From: Bradyrhizobium monzae
Lineage (GTDB): Bacteria > Pseudomonadota > Alphaproteobacteria > Rhizobiales > Xanthobacteraceae
Reading direction: 5' to 3'
Assembly: GCF_021458635.1 (NCBI RefSeq)
Contig: NZ_JAIRDQ010000005.1
Coordinates: forward strand, 372,001-436,000
Length of the DNA stretch: 64,000 nt
The notes under the pieces are model-generated. The model saw only the letters and a list, made by a program, of their open reading frames with translations. It did no database searches and was not told the origin of the DNA. Shown here piece by piece: positions 36,501 through 44,799 of this stretch (the stretch's first letter is position 1; every line of letters starts with the position of its first letter). A program made the translations under genes and the position numbers.

Positions 36501-36669
36501 CGGCATCTCCATCATCGGTGGCCTGCTGCTGAGCCAGTTGCTGACGCTCTACACCACGCCGGTGATCTACCTTGCGCTCGACCGCATCAACCGCCGGCTC
36601 GAGCAGGCGCTGCCGCCGCCGGAGCCCGACGCGCCGCCGACGGCCGGCGCGACCGAGGGGATGCAGTGA
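33517..36669 (+). CDS. RND multidrug efflux permease, first subunit (MdtB-like)
   Basis: This is a full-length 1,050-residue RND transporter with twelve transmembrane helices and two large periplasmic loops. It begins VSEPFIRRPIATSLLGIALL and carries ALPQVDFPTVQVSTQLPGAS, GTGFVVDDAIVMIENI (the proton-relay region of TM4) and GIVKKNAIMMIDFALEAER (TM10). The presence of a second, different RND gene one base downstream mirrors MdtB-MdtC, which assemble as a B2C heterotrimer that exports bile salts, novobiocin and other compounds. Which of the two matches MdtB is inference from gene order. Confidence 0.92.
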   Translation: MGVSEPFIRRPIATSLLGIALLIGGALGYFALPVSALPQVDFPTVQVSTQLPGASPDVIASLITAPLERQLGQIPSLTAMNSTSSFGVSQISLQFDLNRDIDGATQDVQAAINAAAGVLPKTLPYPPTYAKVNPADAPVMTLALRSDTISLRAMSDIADTLLAQRLSQISGVGRVTVLGGLKPAVRIQADLARLAAYGIAMEDLRAAIANANVSGPKGSLDGAQQSYIIAANDQIAAADAYRPIIIAYRNGSPVTIGDVAQIVDGLENDRTGGWYQGTPAVIIDIQRQPGANVIDVVSQIRAEIPKVQRAIPAGVRLTIVSDRTVTIRASVHDVQFTLILSVVLVTLVVLLFLRSLRATLIAGVALPLSLITSFGIMYFAGFSLDNLSLMALTIGTGFVVDDAIVMIENIVRHMENGDSAMTASLKGASEIGFTVISLTVSLIAVFIPLLFMSGLVGRMFREFALTLTIAVVTSAVVSLTLTPMMCSRLLKHAHEEFAVPGLAAVSRFIDRTVEFYHRTLLVVLRHQRTTLVVTFATLIATLVLYVVAPKGFLPLQDTASITAVTEAGPDVSFAEMQKRQAAAADAIKADPDVTGVVSVIGAGSVNPTTNVGRLVMSLTPRGERRDDVSAVITRLKEKVSGIPGMTVYFQPVQDVQISTQSSRSQYQYTLTGTDATLVSEWAKKLVDEMRRDPLFRDVSSEAQEGGLRAQLDVDRTRAGQLGVSLQAITDTLNDAFAQRQISTIYGQANQYRVVLEALPMYQRDPSILSKLYLPGGASSSVVGAPNAQVPLDAVATLKRTTAPLAISHQAQFPAISLSFNLAPGAALGDAVQAVKAIETRIEMPNSIVGVYAGDAAEFAKALAGQPWLLLAAVITIYIVLGVLYESYIHPITILSTLPSAGVGAILALILCGQDLSVIGLIGIILLMGIVKKNAIMMIDFALEAERGQGMPAHEAIVQACLLRFRPIMMTTLAALFGALPLAIESGTGAELRFPLGISIIGGLLLSQLLTLYTTPVIYLALDRINRRLEQALPPPEPDAPPTAGATEGMQ

Positions 36670-39600
36670 TGGCATCGATCTCGGAGCCCTTCATCCGCCG
36701 CCCCGTCGCGACCACGCTGCTGTCGATCGGGCTGTTCCTGCTGGGGGGCGTCGCCTACGAGTTCCTGCCCGTCGCGTCCGTTCCGAATGTCGACTTTCCC
36801 GCCATCTTCGTCTCGGCAAGCCGTCCTGGCGCCGACCCTTCCGTGATGGCCGCAACCGTCGCCGCGCCGCTGGAACGGCGGCTCGGCGAAATCGCTGGCA
36901 TCAATCAGATCACCTCGACGTCATCGCTCGGTACGGCGAACATCCAGCTTCAGTTCGACATCGGCCGCAACATCGACAAGGCCGCGCGTGACGTGCAGGC
37001 CGCCATCAATGCGGCGCTGGTCGATTTGCCGAGCGACCTGCCGGCGCTGCCGCGCTTCCGCAAGGCCAATACGGCCGGCGCACCGGTCTTCGTTTTGGCG
37101 CTGACCTCCAAGACGCTGTCCGCCAGCGCCATCTACGACGTCGCCGATACCGTGCTGGCGCAGCGCATATCGCAGGTGCCGGGCGTGGGCGACGTGACGG
37201 TGTCGGGCGCGGACCAGCCGGCGGTGCGGATCCAGCTCAACCCGGTCGCGCTGTCGAATGCGGGGATCGCGACCGATGACGTGCGGACCGCCATCGTCAA
37301 CGCCAACCCGCTCGGTCCGGTCGGCATCTTCAACGGCGAGCGCCAGAGCGAGACGCTGTCGCTGAACAAGCAGATGCGCACGGCCAAGGAATTCCGCGAT
37401 ATCGTCATCAAGAGCTCGAACGGCAATTTCGTGCGGCTCTCCGACGTCGCCGACATCGAGGACAGCGTCCGCAACGCGCGCTCGATCGCCTGGTTCAACA
37501 AGCAGCCGGCGGTGCTGATCCAGATCACCAAGCAGGGCGACGCCAACGTGATCGACACCGTCGACCGGGTGAAGGCGCTGATCCCCGCGCTGAAGCAGTG
37601 GATCCCGGCCGGCGTCGATGTCTCCACCCTGGTCGACCGCACCAGCACGATCCGCGCCAGCGTGATGGACATGCAGTGGACGCTGCTCGCGACCGCTATT
37701 CTCGTGATGGTCGTGGTGTTCGTGTTCCTGCGCCGCCTGACGCCGACGATCGCGGCCGGCATCTCGGTGCCGCTGGCGCTGGCCGGAACCTGCGCGGGGA
37801 TGTGGGTCGCCGGCTTTTCGATCGACAATCTGTCGCTGATGGCGCTGGCGATCTCGGTCGGTTTCGTGGTCGACGATGCCATCGTCATGATCGAGAACAT
37901 GTTCCGCAATCTCGAACACGGCATGCGGCCGATGCAGGCGGCGCTGGAGGGCGCTAGGCAAATCGGCTTCACCGTGGTCTCGATCAGCCTGTCGCTGATC
38001 GCGGCATTCACGCCGCTGATCTTCATGGACGGCATCGTCGGCCGTCTGCTCCGCGAATTCTCGCTGACGCTGACCTTCGCAATCGTGGTCTCGACCCTGG
38101 TGTCGCTGACGGTCACGCCGATGATCTGCGCCCATTACATCCGGCAAACCACGTCGGGCTCCGCGACGCTGTTCGACCGCCTGATCGAAGGCTCGCTGTC
38201 GCGGGTCGTCTCGTTCTACGCACGCACCTTGCGCGCGGTGCTCGAATTCCCGTTGCTGACGCTGCTGGTGTTCTTCGCCACCATCGGCCTGACGGTGATG
38301 CTCTACATCAAGGTGCCCAAGGGCTATTTCCCGACGGATGATTCCGGCTTCGTCATCGGCGCGACGCGCGCCTCGGCCGACATCTCCTTCCAGTCGATGC
38401 TGACGCTGCAGCAGCGGCTCGCCGACATTGTGATGCAGGATCCGGCCGTGGCCGGCATCGGCTCGACCGTCGGCAACGGAGGTGGGCCGGGAGGCGCGAC
38501 CTCGAACCGCGGCACCATGTTCATCAGCCTGAAGCCGCCGGAAGAACGCGACCACGTCTCGACCCAGGTCGTGATCGACCGGTTGCGGAAAGCACTGTTT
38601 CCCGTGCCCGGCATCCGCCTCTTCATGTTCGCCGCCCAGGACGTCCGCGCCGGCGGCCGGCAGAGCGATTCCAACTTCCAGTATACGCTATCGAGCACCG
38701 ACCTCGACCTGCTTCAGAAGTGGGCGCCGATCGTGGCCAAGCGGATGGAGACGGTCGAGGGCATCACCGACATTTCCAGCGACCGCGATCCCGGCGGACT
38801 TCAGCTGACATTGAACATCGATCGCCAGAAAGCAGCAGCGCTCGGTGTCAAGGTTCAGGACATCGACAATGCCCTGAACAACGCCTTCTCCCAGCGCCAG
38901 ATTTCGATCATCTACACCCAGCGCAACCAGTACATGACCGTGCTGGAGATCGATCCGAAATTCCAGGTCGATCCGTCCAATCTCGAGCGCATCTATGTCG
39001 CCGGCTCAGGCGACGTGCAGGTGCCGCTGTCCACCGTGGTGCATGCGACGCGAGGGCTTGCTGCGCTTGCGGTCTATCATTCGCAGTCGGTGCCCTCGAC
39101 CACAGTGTCGTTCAACACCATGCCCAATGTGGAGCTGCAGGCAGCCACCCAGAACATCCAGCGTGCGGTCGACGAATTGCACATGCCCGAAGGCATCCGC
39201 GGCAGCTTTGACGGCAATGCCGGCGATTTCGCCAAGACCAGCGGGCGTCAACCACTCCTGATCCTCGGCGCGCTGGTGGCGATGTATATCGTGCTCGGCG
39301 TGCTCTATGAGAGCCTCGCCCATCCGCTCACGATCATCTCGACGCTGCCCTCGGCCGGCCTCGGCGCGCTGCTCGCGCTCCAGATCACCAACACGCCGCT
39401 GACGGTGATCGCCTTCGTCGGCATCATCCTGTTGATCGGCATCGTCAAGAAGAACGGCATTATGATGGTCGACTTCGCGCTCGATGCAGAGCGCCAGCGT
39501 GGCCTGTCCTCGGCGGAAGCGATCTTCGAGGCCTGCCAGGCGCGGTTCCGCCCGATCCTGATGACGACCATGGCGGCGCTGTTCGCCGGCATTCCGCTGG

Positions 39601-39773
39601 TGATCGCGACCGGTCCGGGCACGGAGTTGCGCCGCCCGCTCGGCATCACCATCATCGGCGGCCTGTTCGTCTCGCAGATCCTGACGCTCTACACCACGCC
39701 CGTGATCTACCTCTTGATCGACCGCCTGCGCCGGCGGTCCGAGCCGCAGCCACTCGCGGCGCCGGCGGAATAG
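36669..39773 (+). CDS. RND multidrug efflux permease, second subunit (MdtC-like)
   Basis: The 1,034-residue RND transporter begins ASISEPFIRRPVATTLLSIG and carries SVPNVDFPAIFVSASRPGAD, SVGFVVDDAIVMIENMFRN and GIVKKNGIMMVDFALDAER. Its ATG shares a base with the upstream stop (TGATG), so the two pumps are translationally coupled. They are clearly paralogous but differ along their length, as MdtB and MdtC do. The operon ends here; the next gene starts 36 bp on in the same direction, with no terminator visible between. Confidence 0.92.
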   Translation: MASISEPFIRRPVATTLLSIGLFLLGGVAYEFLPVASVPNVDFPAIFVSASRPGADPSVMAATVAAPLERRLGEIAGINQITSTSSLGTANIQLQFDIGRNIDKAARDVQAAINAALVDLPSDLPALPRFRKANTAGAPVFVLALTSKTLSASAIYDVADTVLAQRISQVPGVGDVTVSGADQPAVRIQLNPVALSNAGIATDDVRTAIVNANPLGPVGIFNGERQSETLSLNKQMRTAKEFRDIVIKSSNGNFVRLSDVADIEDSVRNARSIAWFNKQPAVLIQITKQGDANVIDTVDRVKALIPALKQWIPAGVDVSTLVDRTSTIRASVMDMQWTLLATAILVMVVVFVFLRRLTPTIAAGISVPLALAGTCAGMWVAGFSIDNLSLMALAISVGFVVDDAIVMIENMFRNLEHGMRPMQAALEGARQIGFTVVSISLSLIAAFTPLIFMDGIVGRLLREFSLTLTFAIVVSTLVSLTVTPMICAHYIRQTTSGSATLFDRLIEGSLSRVVSFYARTLRAVLEFPLLTLLVFFATIGLTVMLYIKVPKGYFPTDDSGFVIGATRASADISFQSMLTLQQRLADIVMQDPAVAGIGSTVGNGGGPGGATSNRGTMFISLKPPEERDHVSTQVVIDRLRKALFPVPGIRLFMFAAQDVRAGGRQSDSNFQYTLSSTDLDLLQKWAPIVAKRMETVEGITDISSDRDPGGLQLTLNIDRQKAAALGVKVQDIDNALNNAFSQRQISIIYTQRNQYMTVLEIDPKFQVDPSNLERIYVAGSGDVQVPLSTVVHATRGLAALAVYHSQSVPSTTVSFNTMPNVELQAATQNIQRAVDELHMPEGIRGSFDGNAGDFAKTSGRQPLLILGALVAMYIVLGVLYESLAHPLTIISTLPSAGLGALLALQITNTPLTVIAFVGIILLIGIVKKNGIMMVDFALDAERQRGLSSAEAIFEACQARFRPILMTTMAALFAGIPLVIATGPGTELRRPLGITIIGGLFVSQILTLYTTPVIYLLIDRLRRRSEPQPLAAPAE

Positions 39774-39809
39774 GTTGTTGCAGCGCCGCTTCAAGCGTAT
39801 AGCGGCGAC

Positions 39810-40550
39810 ATGTCGAACCCAGCTGAAACCACGGCGGCCGCACCGGAGCCGATTCCCGAATGTCCGCACTGTCAGAAGCCGATGCCGCTCTGCATCTGCG
39901 ACAGTGTCACGCCGATCGAGAACGGCCTCGAGCTCCTGATCCTCCAGCATCCGCAGGAGCAGGACAGGGCGCTCGGCACGGCGCGGCTGCTGGCCAGGCA
40001 TTTTGCCGATGCGACCGTGCGGGTCGGCCTGTCCTGGCCCAGCCTGTCCAAGGCGCTCGGGCACCCGATCGAGAACGCCTCGCACTGGGCCGTGCTCTAT
40101 CTCGGCTCCGCCCGCGCAGCCGACCTCGACGTAGAGGGTGAAATCGTCGCGCTTAACCGCAAGGGCGAGGTCGCGGACAACCAGCGCGCCATTCTCGGCA
40201 AGCTCGAAGGTGTGGTGTTGCTCGATGGCACCTGGAGCCAGGCCAAGGCGCTGTGGTGGCGTAATCCCTGGATGCTGAAATGCCAGCGCGTGATCCTCAA
40301 CCCGGCGCATCCATCACGTTACGGGCGCCTGCGCCGCGAGCCACGCAAGGACGGACTGTCGACCATCGAGGCAGCCGCCGCGCTGCTGGCCGGTCTCGAG
40401 CGGCGCCCCGACATCGCCGAGACGCTCAACGCGAGCTTCGAACGGCTGCTGACGCGCTACCGCGAGGTTCAGGCCGAGCTGCCGGAACTGGCGCCAAAGC
40501 CGGTGGCCAAGGACCGCCGCCGCGGTGCCCGGCGCGGCAAACGGTCCTGA
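39810..40550 (+). CDS. DTW domain-containing protein (tRNA aminocarboxypropyltransferase-like)
   Basis: The 246-residue protein carries the DTW-family features: an N-terminal Cys cluster CPHCQKPMPLCIC, LILQHPQEQDRALGTARLL, the signature LDGTWSQAK (DTW motif as D-G-T-W), and a basic C-terminus. Family members characterised in E. coli and human use S-adenosylmethionine to add the acp3 group to tRNA uridine. It is soluble and cytoplasmic. It is possibly co-transcribed with the RND operon by position only; no functional link is evident. Confidence 0.87.
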   Translation: MSNPAETTAAAPEPIPECPHCQKPMPLCICDSVTPIENGLELLILQHPQEQDRALGTARLLARHFADATVRVGLSWPSLSKALGHPIENASHWAVLYLGSARAADLDVEGEIVALNRKGEVADNQRAILGKLEGVVLLDGTWSQAKALWWRNPWMLKCQRVILNPAHPSRYGRLRREPRKDGLSTIEAAAALLAGLERRPDIAETLNASFERLLTRYREVQAELPELAPKPVAKDRRRGARRGKRS

Positions 40551-41430
40551 GTTAGCCTACCCCGTCCGTGCGGTTGATTGCCTCCCTCTGAGCGGGCAGA
40601 TAGACCATCGGCCGACAGGTCAGGAACCAGAAGGGGGCAGCCGAATTCGGAGCGCAGCGAAGGAAATCCTGGCCCAGACGGCGCAATTCGATCGTTGGGG
40701 CACGCTTGCCCTGATGGACATCTCGTTGCGCTACCGGCGCACCGTGATCGGTCCGCTCTGGATCACGTTGACGCTGGCAGCAACGATCGTCAGCGTCGGA
40801 ACGGTCTACGCCACGCTGTTCAAGCAGGACATCGCCAGCTTCCTGCCGCCTTTCGCGGTCGGCCTGATCGTCTGGACCCTGATCGCCACGACACTCCAGG
40901 AAGGCTCCAATATTTTCGTGGCCTCCGGTCATCTCATCAAGGCCGTGCCGGCACCGCTGATCGTGCACGTGCTGCAGCTGATCGCGCGCAACGTCCTCAT
41001 CTTCGCCCATCATCTCCTGATCATCGTCCTGCTCTATGTCGTGATGCCCTGGCCGCTGCACTGGACCATGCTGCTCGTGGTGCCCGGCTTTGCGATCCTG
41101 CTCGTCGTGCTGCTCGGCGGGTCGGTCGCGCTCGGCATGCTCTGCGCGCGCTTTCGCGACATTGGATCAGCGATCGTGAGCGGCCTGCAATTCGTCTTCT
41201 TCCTCACGCCCGTGATCTGGACCGAGGACAGCGTGCGCGGCACCGCGTTCCATTGGTTGACCCGAGCCAATCCGTTCGCGACGCTGCTCGATCTCGTGCG
41301 CAGGCCGCTGTTGTCGCAGCCGATGGATGCGGAGCAGTGGCTGCTCGGCCTCAGCTACGCGATCGTCGTCACCGCCGTTGGATTGGGGTGCTACGCAAAA
41401 TACCGCCGCCGTGTGGCGTATTGGCTGTGA
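40525..41430 (+). CDS. ABC-2 type polysaccharide export permease (Wzm-like)
   Basis: The product has six hydrophobic helices with MDISLRYRRTVIGPLWITLT, the typical Wzm/TagG opening, and FVFFLTPVIWTEDSVRGTAF near the end. The start is uncertain. The first candidate is a GTG at 40525 that overlaps the DTW gene by 26 bases, and no ATG occurs before 40714, which would cut off the expected N-terminal amphipathic stretch. With the following ATPase it forms an exporter of the O-antigen/teichoic acid type that moves lipid-linked glycans. No glycosyltransferase genes adjoin it. Confidence 0.82.
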   Translation: MPGAANGPELAYPVRAVDCLPLSGQIDHRPTGQEPEGGSRIRSAAKEILAQTAQFDRWGTLALMDISLRYRRTVIGPLWITLTLAATIVSVGTVYATLFKQDIASFLPPFAVGLIVWTLIATTLQEGSNIFVASGHLIKAVPAPLIVHVLQLIARNVLIFAHHLLIIVLLYVVMPWPLHWTMLLVVPGFAILLVVLLGGSVALGMLCARFRDIGSAIVSGLQFVFFLTPVIWTEDSVRGTAFHWLTRANPFATLLDLVRRPLLSQPMDAEQWLLGLSYAIVVTAVGLGCYAKYRRRVAYWL

Positions 41431-41437
41431 GGGCGGG

Positions 41438-42190
41438 ATGAGCACTGCGGCCCATATCGAACTGCGCAACGTCTCTGTGATGTTTCCGGTGCTGTCGTTC
41501 CGCGACCGTTCGCTGCGCAGCCGCTTCGTCCGCGCCATGACCCTGCGGCGCGAGGCGCCGCGTCCGCACATCGTCACCGCGCTTGATGGCATCGACCTCG
41601 ACATTCATGCGGGTGACCGCGTCGCCATCGTCGGCGCCAACGGTGCCGGCAAGACCACGCTGCTGCGGGTCCTGGCCGGCATCTACCACCCCACCGCGGG
41701 CAGCATCGACGTGCTCGGCCGCTGCCTGTCCTTGTTCGACCTGTCGGCCGGCTTCGACGAGGAGGCGACCGGGTACGAGAACATCATGCGCCGCGGCCTG
41801 GTGATCGGCGCACGGCGCACCGAGATCGACGCGCGGCGCGCGGAGATCGCTGACTTCACCGAGCTCGGCGACCGGCTCGACCTGCCGCTGCGCACCTATT
41901 CCAGCGGCATGATGCTGCGCCTGATTTTTGCGGTCGCGACCGCCGTCGAGGGCGAGATCGTGCTGCTCGACGAATGGATCGGCGTCGGCGACCAGCAGTT
42001 CCGGAAAAAAGCGCGGCAGCGGTTGGATGAGATCGTCGCCCGCGCTGGCATCCTGGTGCTGGCCTCGCATGACGTCGACCTGATCAAGAGCACCTGCAAC
42101 CGTGCGATCCTGCTTCAGGAAGGGCGCATCACCGCAGCCGGCACGACGGAGGAGATTCTTGCCCGATACCTCGCGGCTGCGAAGGCGTAA
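41438..42190 (+). CDS. ABC polysaccharide export ATPase (Wzt-like)
   Basis: The 250-residue ABC ATPase has Walker A GANGAGKTT at residues 66-74, FDLSAGFDEEATGYENIMRRG (Q-loop region of Wzt/TagH types), a degenerate signature YSSGMMLRLIFAVAT and Walker B IVLLDEWIGVGD. The DEW form and YSSGM signature are typical of polysaccharide exporters. It lacks the C-terminal carbohydrate-binding domain of long Wzt proteins, so substrate recognition must be like that of KpsT or short Wzt. It starts 7 bp after the permease stop codon. Confidence 0.87.
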   Translation: MSTAAHIELRNVSVMFPVLSFRDRSLRSRFVRAMTLRREAPRPHIVTALDGIDLDIHAGDRVAIVGANGAGKTTLLRVLAGIYHPTAGSIDVLGRCLSLFDLSAGFDEEATGYENIMRRGLVIGARRTEIDARRAEIADFTELGDRLDLPLRTYSSGMMLRLIFAVATAVEGEIVLLDEWIGVGDQQFRKKARQRLDEIVARAGILVLASHDVDLIKSTCNRAILLQEGRITAAGTTEEILARYLAAAKA

Positions 42191-42246
42191 CTGCCCGGCC
42201 GGGGTTGCCTAAGCCGTTGATCCCCTATATTGCTCCGCCGTTACGG

Positions 42247-42320
42247 GGCCACGTGGCGGAGTGGTTACGCGCCGGTCTGCAAAACCGTTTACTCGGGTTC
42301 GAGTCCCGACGTGGCCTCCA
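42247..42320 (+). tRNA. tRNA-Cys (anticodon GCA)
   Basis: The 74-nt cloverleaf has acceptor GGCCACG pairing with CGTGGCC, D-arm GGCGGAGTGGTTACGC, anticodon stem-loop CGGTC-TGCAAAA-CCG with GCA at 34-36, T-arm TCGGG-TTCGAGT-CCCGA and encoded CCA. A TATATT box precedes it at about 42227-42232, probably the promoter. Confidence 0.95.
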
Positions 42321-42506
42321 TAGCAAGCTTCTGATCTCTCAGCATAAATTGGATTTTGACGCTAATCCCGCCAATCCTGCGGACGGAGCCGGCTGCCCCG
42401 CCCACCGGGTTTGCCCGGGGCCTGTTGGAAACCCTCGATTCAGGCCCGATGGCATAGACTTCGCATCTGCGAAGGGATGCAGTCCCCAACAAGCGCTGGA
42501 GTACAC

Positions 42507-42653
42507 GTGGGCGAGATCGTCCGATTCATCCCGAAGTCCGAGCTGGAGCGGGCTCGCCTCATTGCCGAGGCGCGCGCGATCTATGACAGCATCTTTCCGC
42601 CGGCGGCACCCGACCGGGCGCAACAAGACGACGAGGACAGCGTCAAGAATTGA
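42507..42653 (+). CDS. small conserved hypothetical protein (48 aa)
   Basis: From GTG 42507 the product reads MGEIVRFIPKSELERARLIA and continues EARAIYDSIFPPAAPDRAQQ to an acidic end. It is an amphipathic helix between short flexible ends, with no membrane segment. Short proteins with this EIVRFIPKxELERxRLI pattern are familiar from Bradyrhizobium genomes. An ATG at 42477 would add ten residues; the conserved part begins at GEIV. Function is unknown. Confidence 0.55.
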   Translation: MGEIVRFIPKSELERARLIAEARAIYDSIFPPAAPDRAQQDDEDSVKN

Positions 42654-42693
42654 TCGCAGCAGGCCCGGGGCCCTTACGTCGGGCTCGACGGTC

Positions 42694-42888
42694 TCAGCAG
42701 GCGGCGTACCAGCCGTCCGGAAACGGCACGAGGGGCCAGGCACCCTCATTGTCGTTCGCGGCCTTGGGCGTCGCGAAAAAGCTCCACGAGCGGGGCACGA
42801 GGTCCTCCTCCGGCGCGGGCGCGAAATCTTCATTGATCATGGCGTCGCGGACGGCTTCCAGCATCAAGTTGAATTCGACTTCGCTCAT
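42694..42888 (-). CDS. small hypothetical protein (64 aa)
   Basis: On the minus strand ATG 42888 is preceded by a good ribosome binding site (GGAGGG, about five bases away). The 64-residue product is MSEVEFNLMLEAVRDAMINE followed by an acidic stretch and SWSFFATPKAANDNEGAWPL, ending GWYAAC. It is soluble, acidic and tryptophan-containing. The longer open frame upstream reads through a repetitive A-tract region and is not credible. No family is recognised, though AANDNE-type motifs recur in short Bradyrhizobium proteins. Confidence 0.6.
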   Translation of the reverse strand: MSEVEFNLMLEAVRDAMINEDFAPAPEEDLVPRSWSFFATPKAANDNEGAWPLVPFPDGWYAAC

Positions 42889-43004
42889 CACACCCTCCGG
42901 AACGCGGATGGCGCACTGTCGCAAAGCCGGTTTGTTTCCCGATTGACCCGATCGTTCGCATTTTAACGATCGGCCGATCGAGATCCGTTTGGTTAGCGAT
43001 TCCT

Positions 43005-43065
43005 GAAAAGTCCCCAGAAAACTCGAAGAAAGCCCCGAGAAAGCCCCCAGAAAACCCCAAGAATC
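43005..43065. repeat. phased A-tract array, probable bent DNA
   Basis: Six short A-tracts preceded by G (GAAAA, GAAAA, GAAA, GAAA, GAAAA, GAA) begin at 43006, 43018, 43029, 43040, 43051 and 43062. They are 11-12 bp apart and separated by C-rich runs. Tracts in phase with the helical repeat curve DNA. The array lies about 120-180 bp upstream of the minus-strand gene starting at 42888 and about 140 bp upstream of the plus-strand gene starting at 43200. It could belong to either promoter. Confidence 0.65.
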
Positions 43066-43199
43066 CCCGGGGAACTCTAGGCGTCTCCAAGCAGCGGCCA
43101 GTGTGAAAGAGATCACATCTCGCGCGGTTTATTCCTCCTACCTGTTCGCACACGCCGGCCAATGCGGGCCGGCCGAGCAGGGCAGACAGGAGACTGGTC

Positions 43200-43463
43200 A
43201 TGAAGGCGAGGTTCATGCGGTTTGCGGGTGTGAGAAGCCGGGCGCGTCGCGCCTCGACGGTCGGGCTGTTCCTGACGCTGTTTGCCAGCGCCGCGAGTGC
43301 GCAGCAGGGCACGCCGGAGCAGCGCCGGGCCTGCTCCCCCGACGTCTACCGGCTCTGCGCCGGCGAAATCCCCAACGTCCGCGCCATCACGGCCTGCCTG
43401 CGCCGTAACCGCTCTAGCTTGAGCGAGGCTTGCCGCACCGTGTTCGACCAGGCTGGCGGCTGA
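43200..43463 (+). CDS. small exported cysteine-rich protein
   Basis: The 87-residue protein has a basic N-terminus and a signal peptide (ASTVGLFLTLFASAASAQQ). A mature part of about 50 residues follows, with four cysteines in the pattern ACSPDVYRLCAGEIPNVRAI then ACLRRNRSSLSEACRTVF. The C-x7-8-C-AGEIP-x6-CL-x3-R-x2-LS-x2-C arrangement resembles the cysteine-rich (GLG1-type) repeat found in small periplasmic proteins of rhizobia. Two disulfides in the periplasm are expected. Function is unknown. Confidence 0.7.
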   Translation: MKARFMRFAGVRSRARRASTVGLFLTLFASAASAQQGTPEQRRACSPDVYRLCAGEIPNVRAITACLRRNRSSLSEACRTVFDQAGG

Positions 43464-43881
43464 CATGCCGGGCCTGTGTGTTTGTGCGCAGCAAGTGGCT
43501 CGCGCGAACTCGCGAATCCGGCATAGTGGGGCTGTGGATATGCTGCGGACAGGCTGTGGAAGGCCGTGATGTATCACGGATGCTGAAAGCAGATGCGTCG
43601 TCCGATCGTCATATCTCTGTCAAGGCGCCTCACCAAATGAGTCCATGGCGGCGCAGATTGCAGCTCGCTTCGGCATCATTTGGTTCTCCCGAATTCGGAA
43701 TCCGCATCGGCGGTGCGTCGTATCGCGAACAGTTTTTGTGCAGCCGCCTGCCCAAATTGCAGGCTCCGTTCATCCAATTTTTTGTACGCCCGCGGACAAG
43801 CTTTCCGGTTCGCATCCCCCCTAGGCTCGCCTCCGAGATCTGGAACATGGCCAGTGCCATGACAATTCGAAGGAGCTGGAG
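43464..43881. other. intergenic region before the amide-utilisation cluster
   Basis: About 420 bases without a credible gene. The right end contains a clear ribosome binding site (AAGGAG at about 43870) for the binding protein that starts at 43882. The region must contain the promoter of that five-gene cluster, perhaps with the binding site of its AraC-type regulator; I could not pick out a definite direct-repeat operator. Confidence 0.4.
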
Positions 43882-44799
43882 ATGGAGAGACGGGTATTGC
43901 CCCATGCGCGGGGGATCGCGCGCGCATCATTGCCATCGCGCAGGGTTGCGCTCGGCGCGGCCATCGCGTGCGGCCTTGTCGCCGCAACGCCGCTGAGCGC
44001 CCAGGCCGCAGCACCCGCTGCCTGTGCCGCGCTCCAGGAGAAATACCCGGACTGGAAAGGCAAGACCCTCGTCAACGCCATCAACCCGCATACGCCGGGC
44101 TATGAGACGATCGACCCGAAGGACCCCGGCAAATATATCGGCTTCGACATCGATCTCGGCGAAGCCATCGGCGAATGCCTCGGCTTCAAGCTCACCTACA
44201 AACCGGTGACCTTTGCGGCGCTCCTGACGACGCTCGCCGCCGGACAGGCCGACATCGTGATTTCCGATATCTATGCCACCAAGGAACGCGCCAAGGCCGC
44301 CGACTTCATCACCTACTCGAAGGTGTTCGATGGCGTGCTGGTCGCCAAGGGCAATCCGAAGGGCATCAACGGCATCAACATGTCGATGTGCGGGACAGCG
44401 GCGGCCGAGAACACCGGCTATGTCGAGGTGCCCCTGATCCAGGCGCTGGTCCCGGAGTGCAAGAAGGCCGGCAAGGCCGAGCCGACGATCCAGCTCTACG
44501 ACAACAATGCCAACTGCATTCAGGCGATCCTCGCCGGGCGCGCCGACACCTACATCAACGACGTCAACACGGTCGACACCGCCGTCAAGGCCTATCCCGA
44601 CAAGCTCGAGAAGGCGCTCGCGGTGACAATTCCCTATTCGGTCGGCATCGCCGTCCCGAAGGACAAGCCGAAGTTCCGCGACGCCGTGCTCGCTGCGCTG
44701 ATCGAGGTGCAGAAGGCCGGCACGCACATGGAGCTGCTCAAGAAGTGGGAGCTCGATGTGAACAATTTCAAGGAGCCGGACATTCTGACGGCTGACTGA
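43882..44799 (+). CDS. ABC transporter periplasmic substrate-binding protein (family 3)
   Basis: The 305-residue protein has a long signal peptide (RRVALGAAIACGLVAATPLS-AQA) and an SBP family 3 body: YIGFDIDLGEAIGECLGFKL, FAALLTTLAAGQADIVISDI, and YSVGIAVPKDKPKFRDAVLA. Family 3 proteins bind polar amino acids or related small nitrogen compounds. Four cysteines in the mature part could form disulfides. It overlaps the permease-ATPase gene by one base (TGATG). Because formamidase-like enzymes follow, the ligand may be an amide or an amino acid derivative; that is inference from context. Confidence 0.88.
   Translation: MERRVLPHARGIARASLPSRRVALGAAIACGLVAATPLSAQAAAPAACAALQEKYPDWKGKTLVNAINPHTPGYETIDPKDPGKYIGFDIDLGEAIGECLGFKLTYKPVTFAALLTTLAAGQADIVISDIYATKERAKAADFITYSKVFDGVLVAKGNPKGINGINMSMCGTAAAENTGYVEVPLIQALVPECKKAGKAEPTIQLYDNNANCIQAILAGRADTYINDVNTVDTAVKAYPDKLEKALAVTIPYSVGIAVPKDKPKFRDAVLAALIEVQKAGTHMELLKKWELDVNNFKEPDILTAD

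Noticed and set aside
42694..43116. Extension of the 64-residue minus-strand gene to 140 residues
   Set aside because: The extension reads through the phased A-tract array as GFLGAFSGLSSSFLG; the good ribosome binding site is at the inner ATG 42888.
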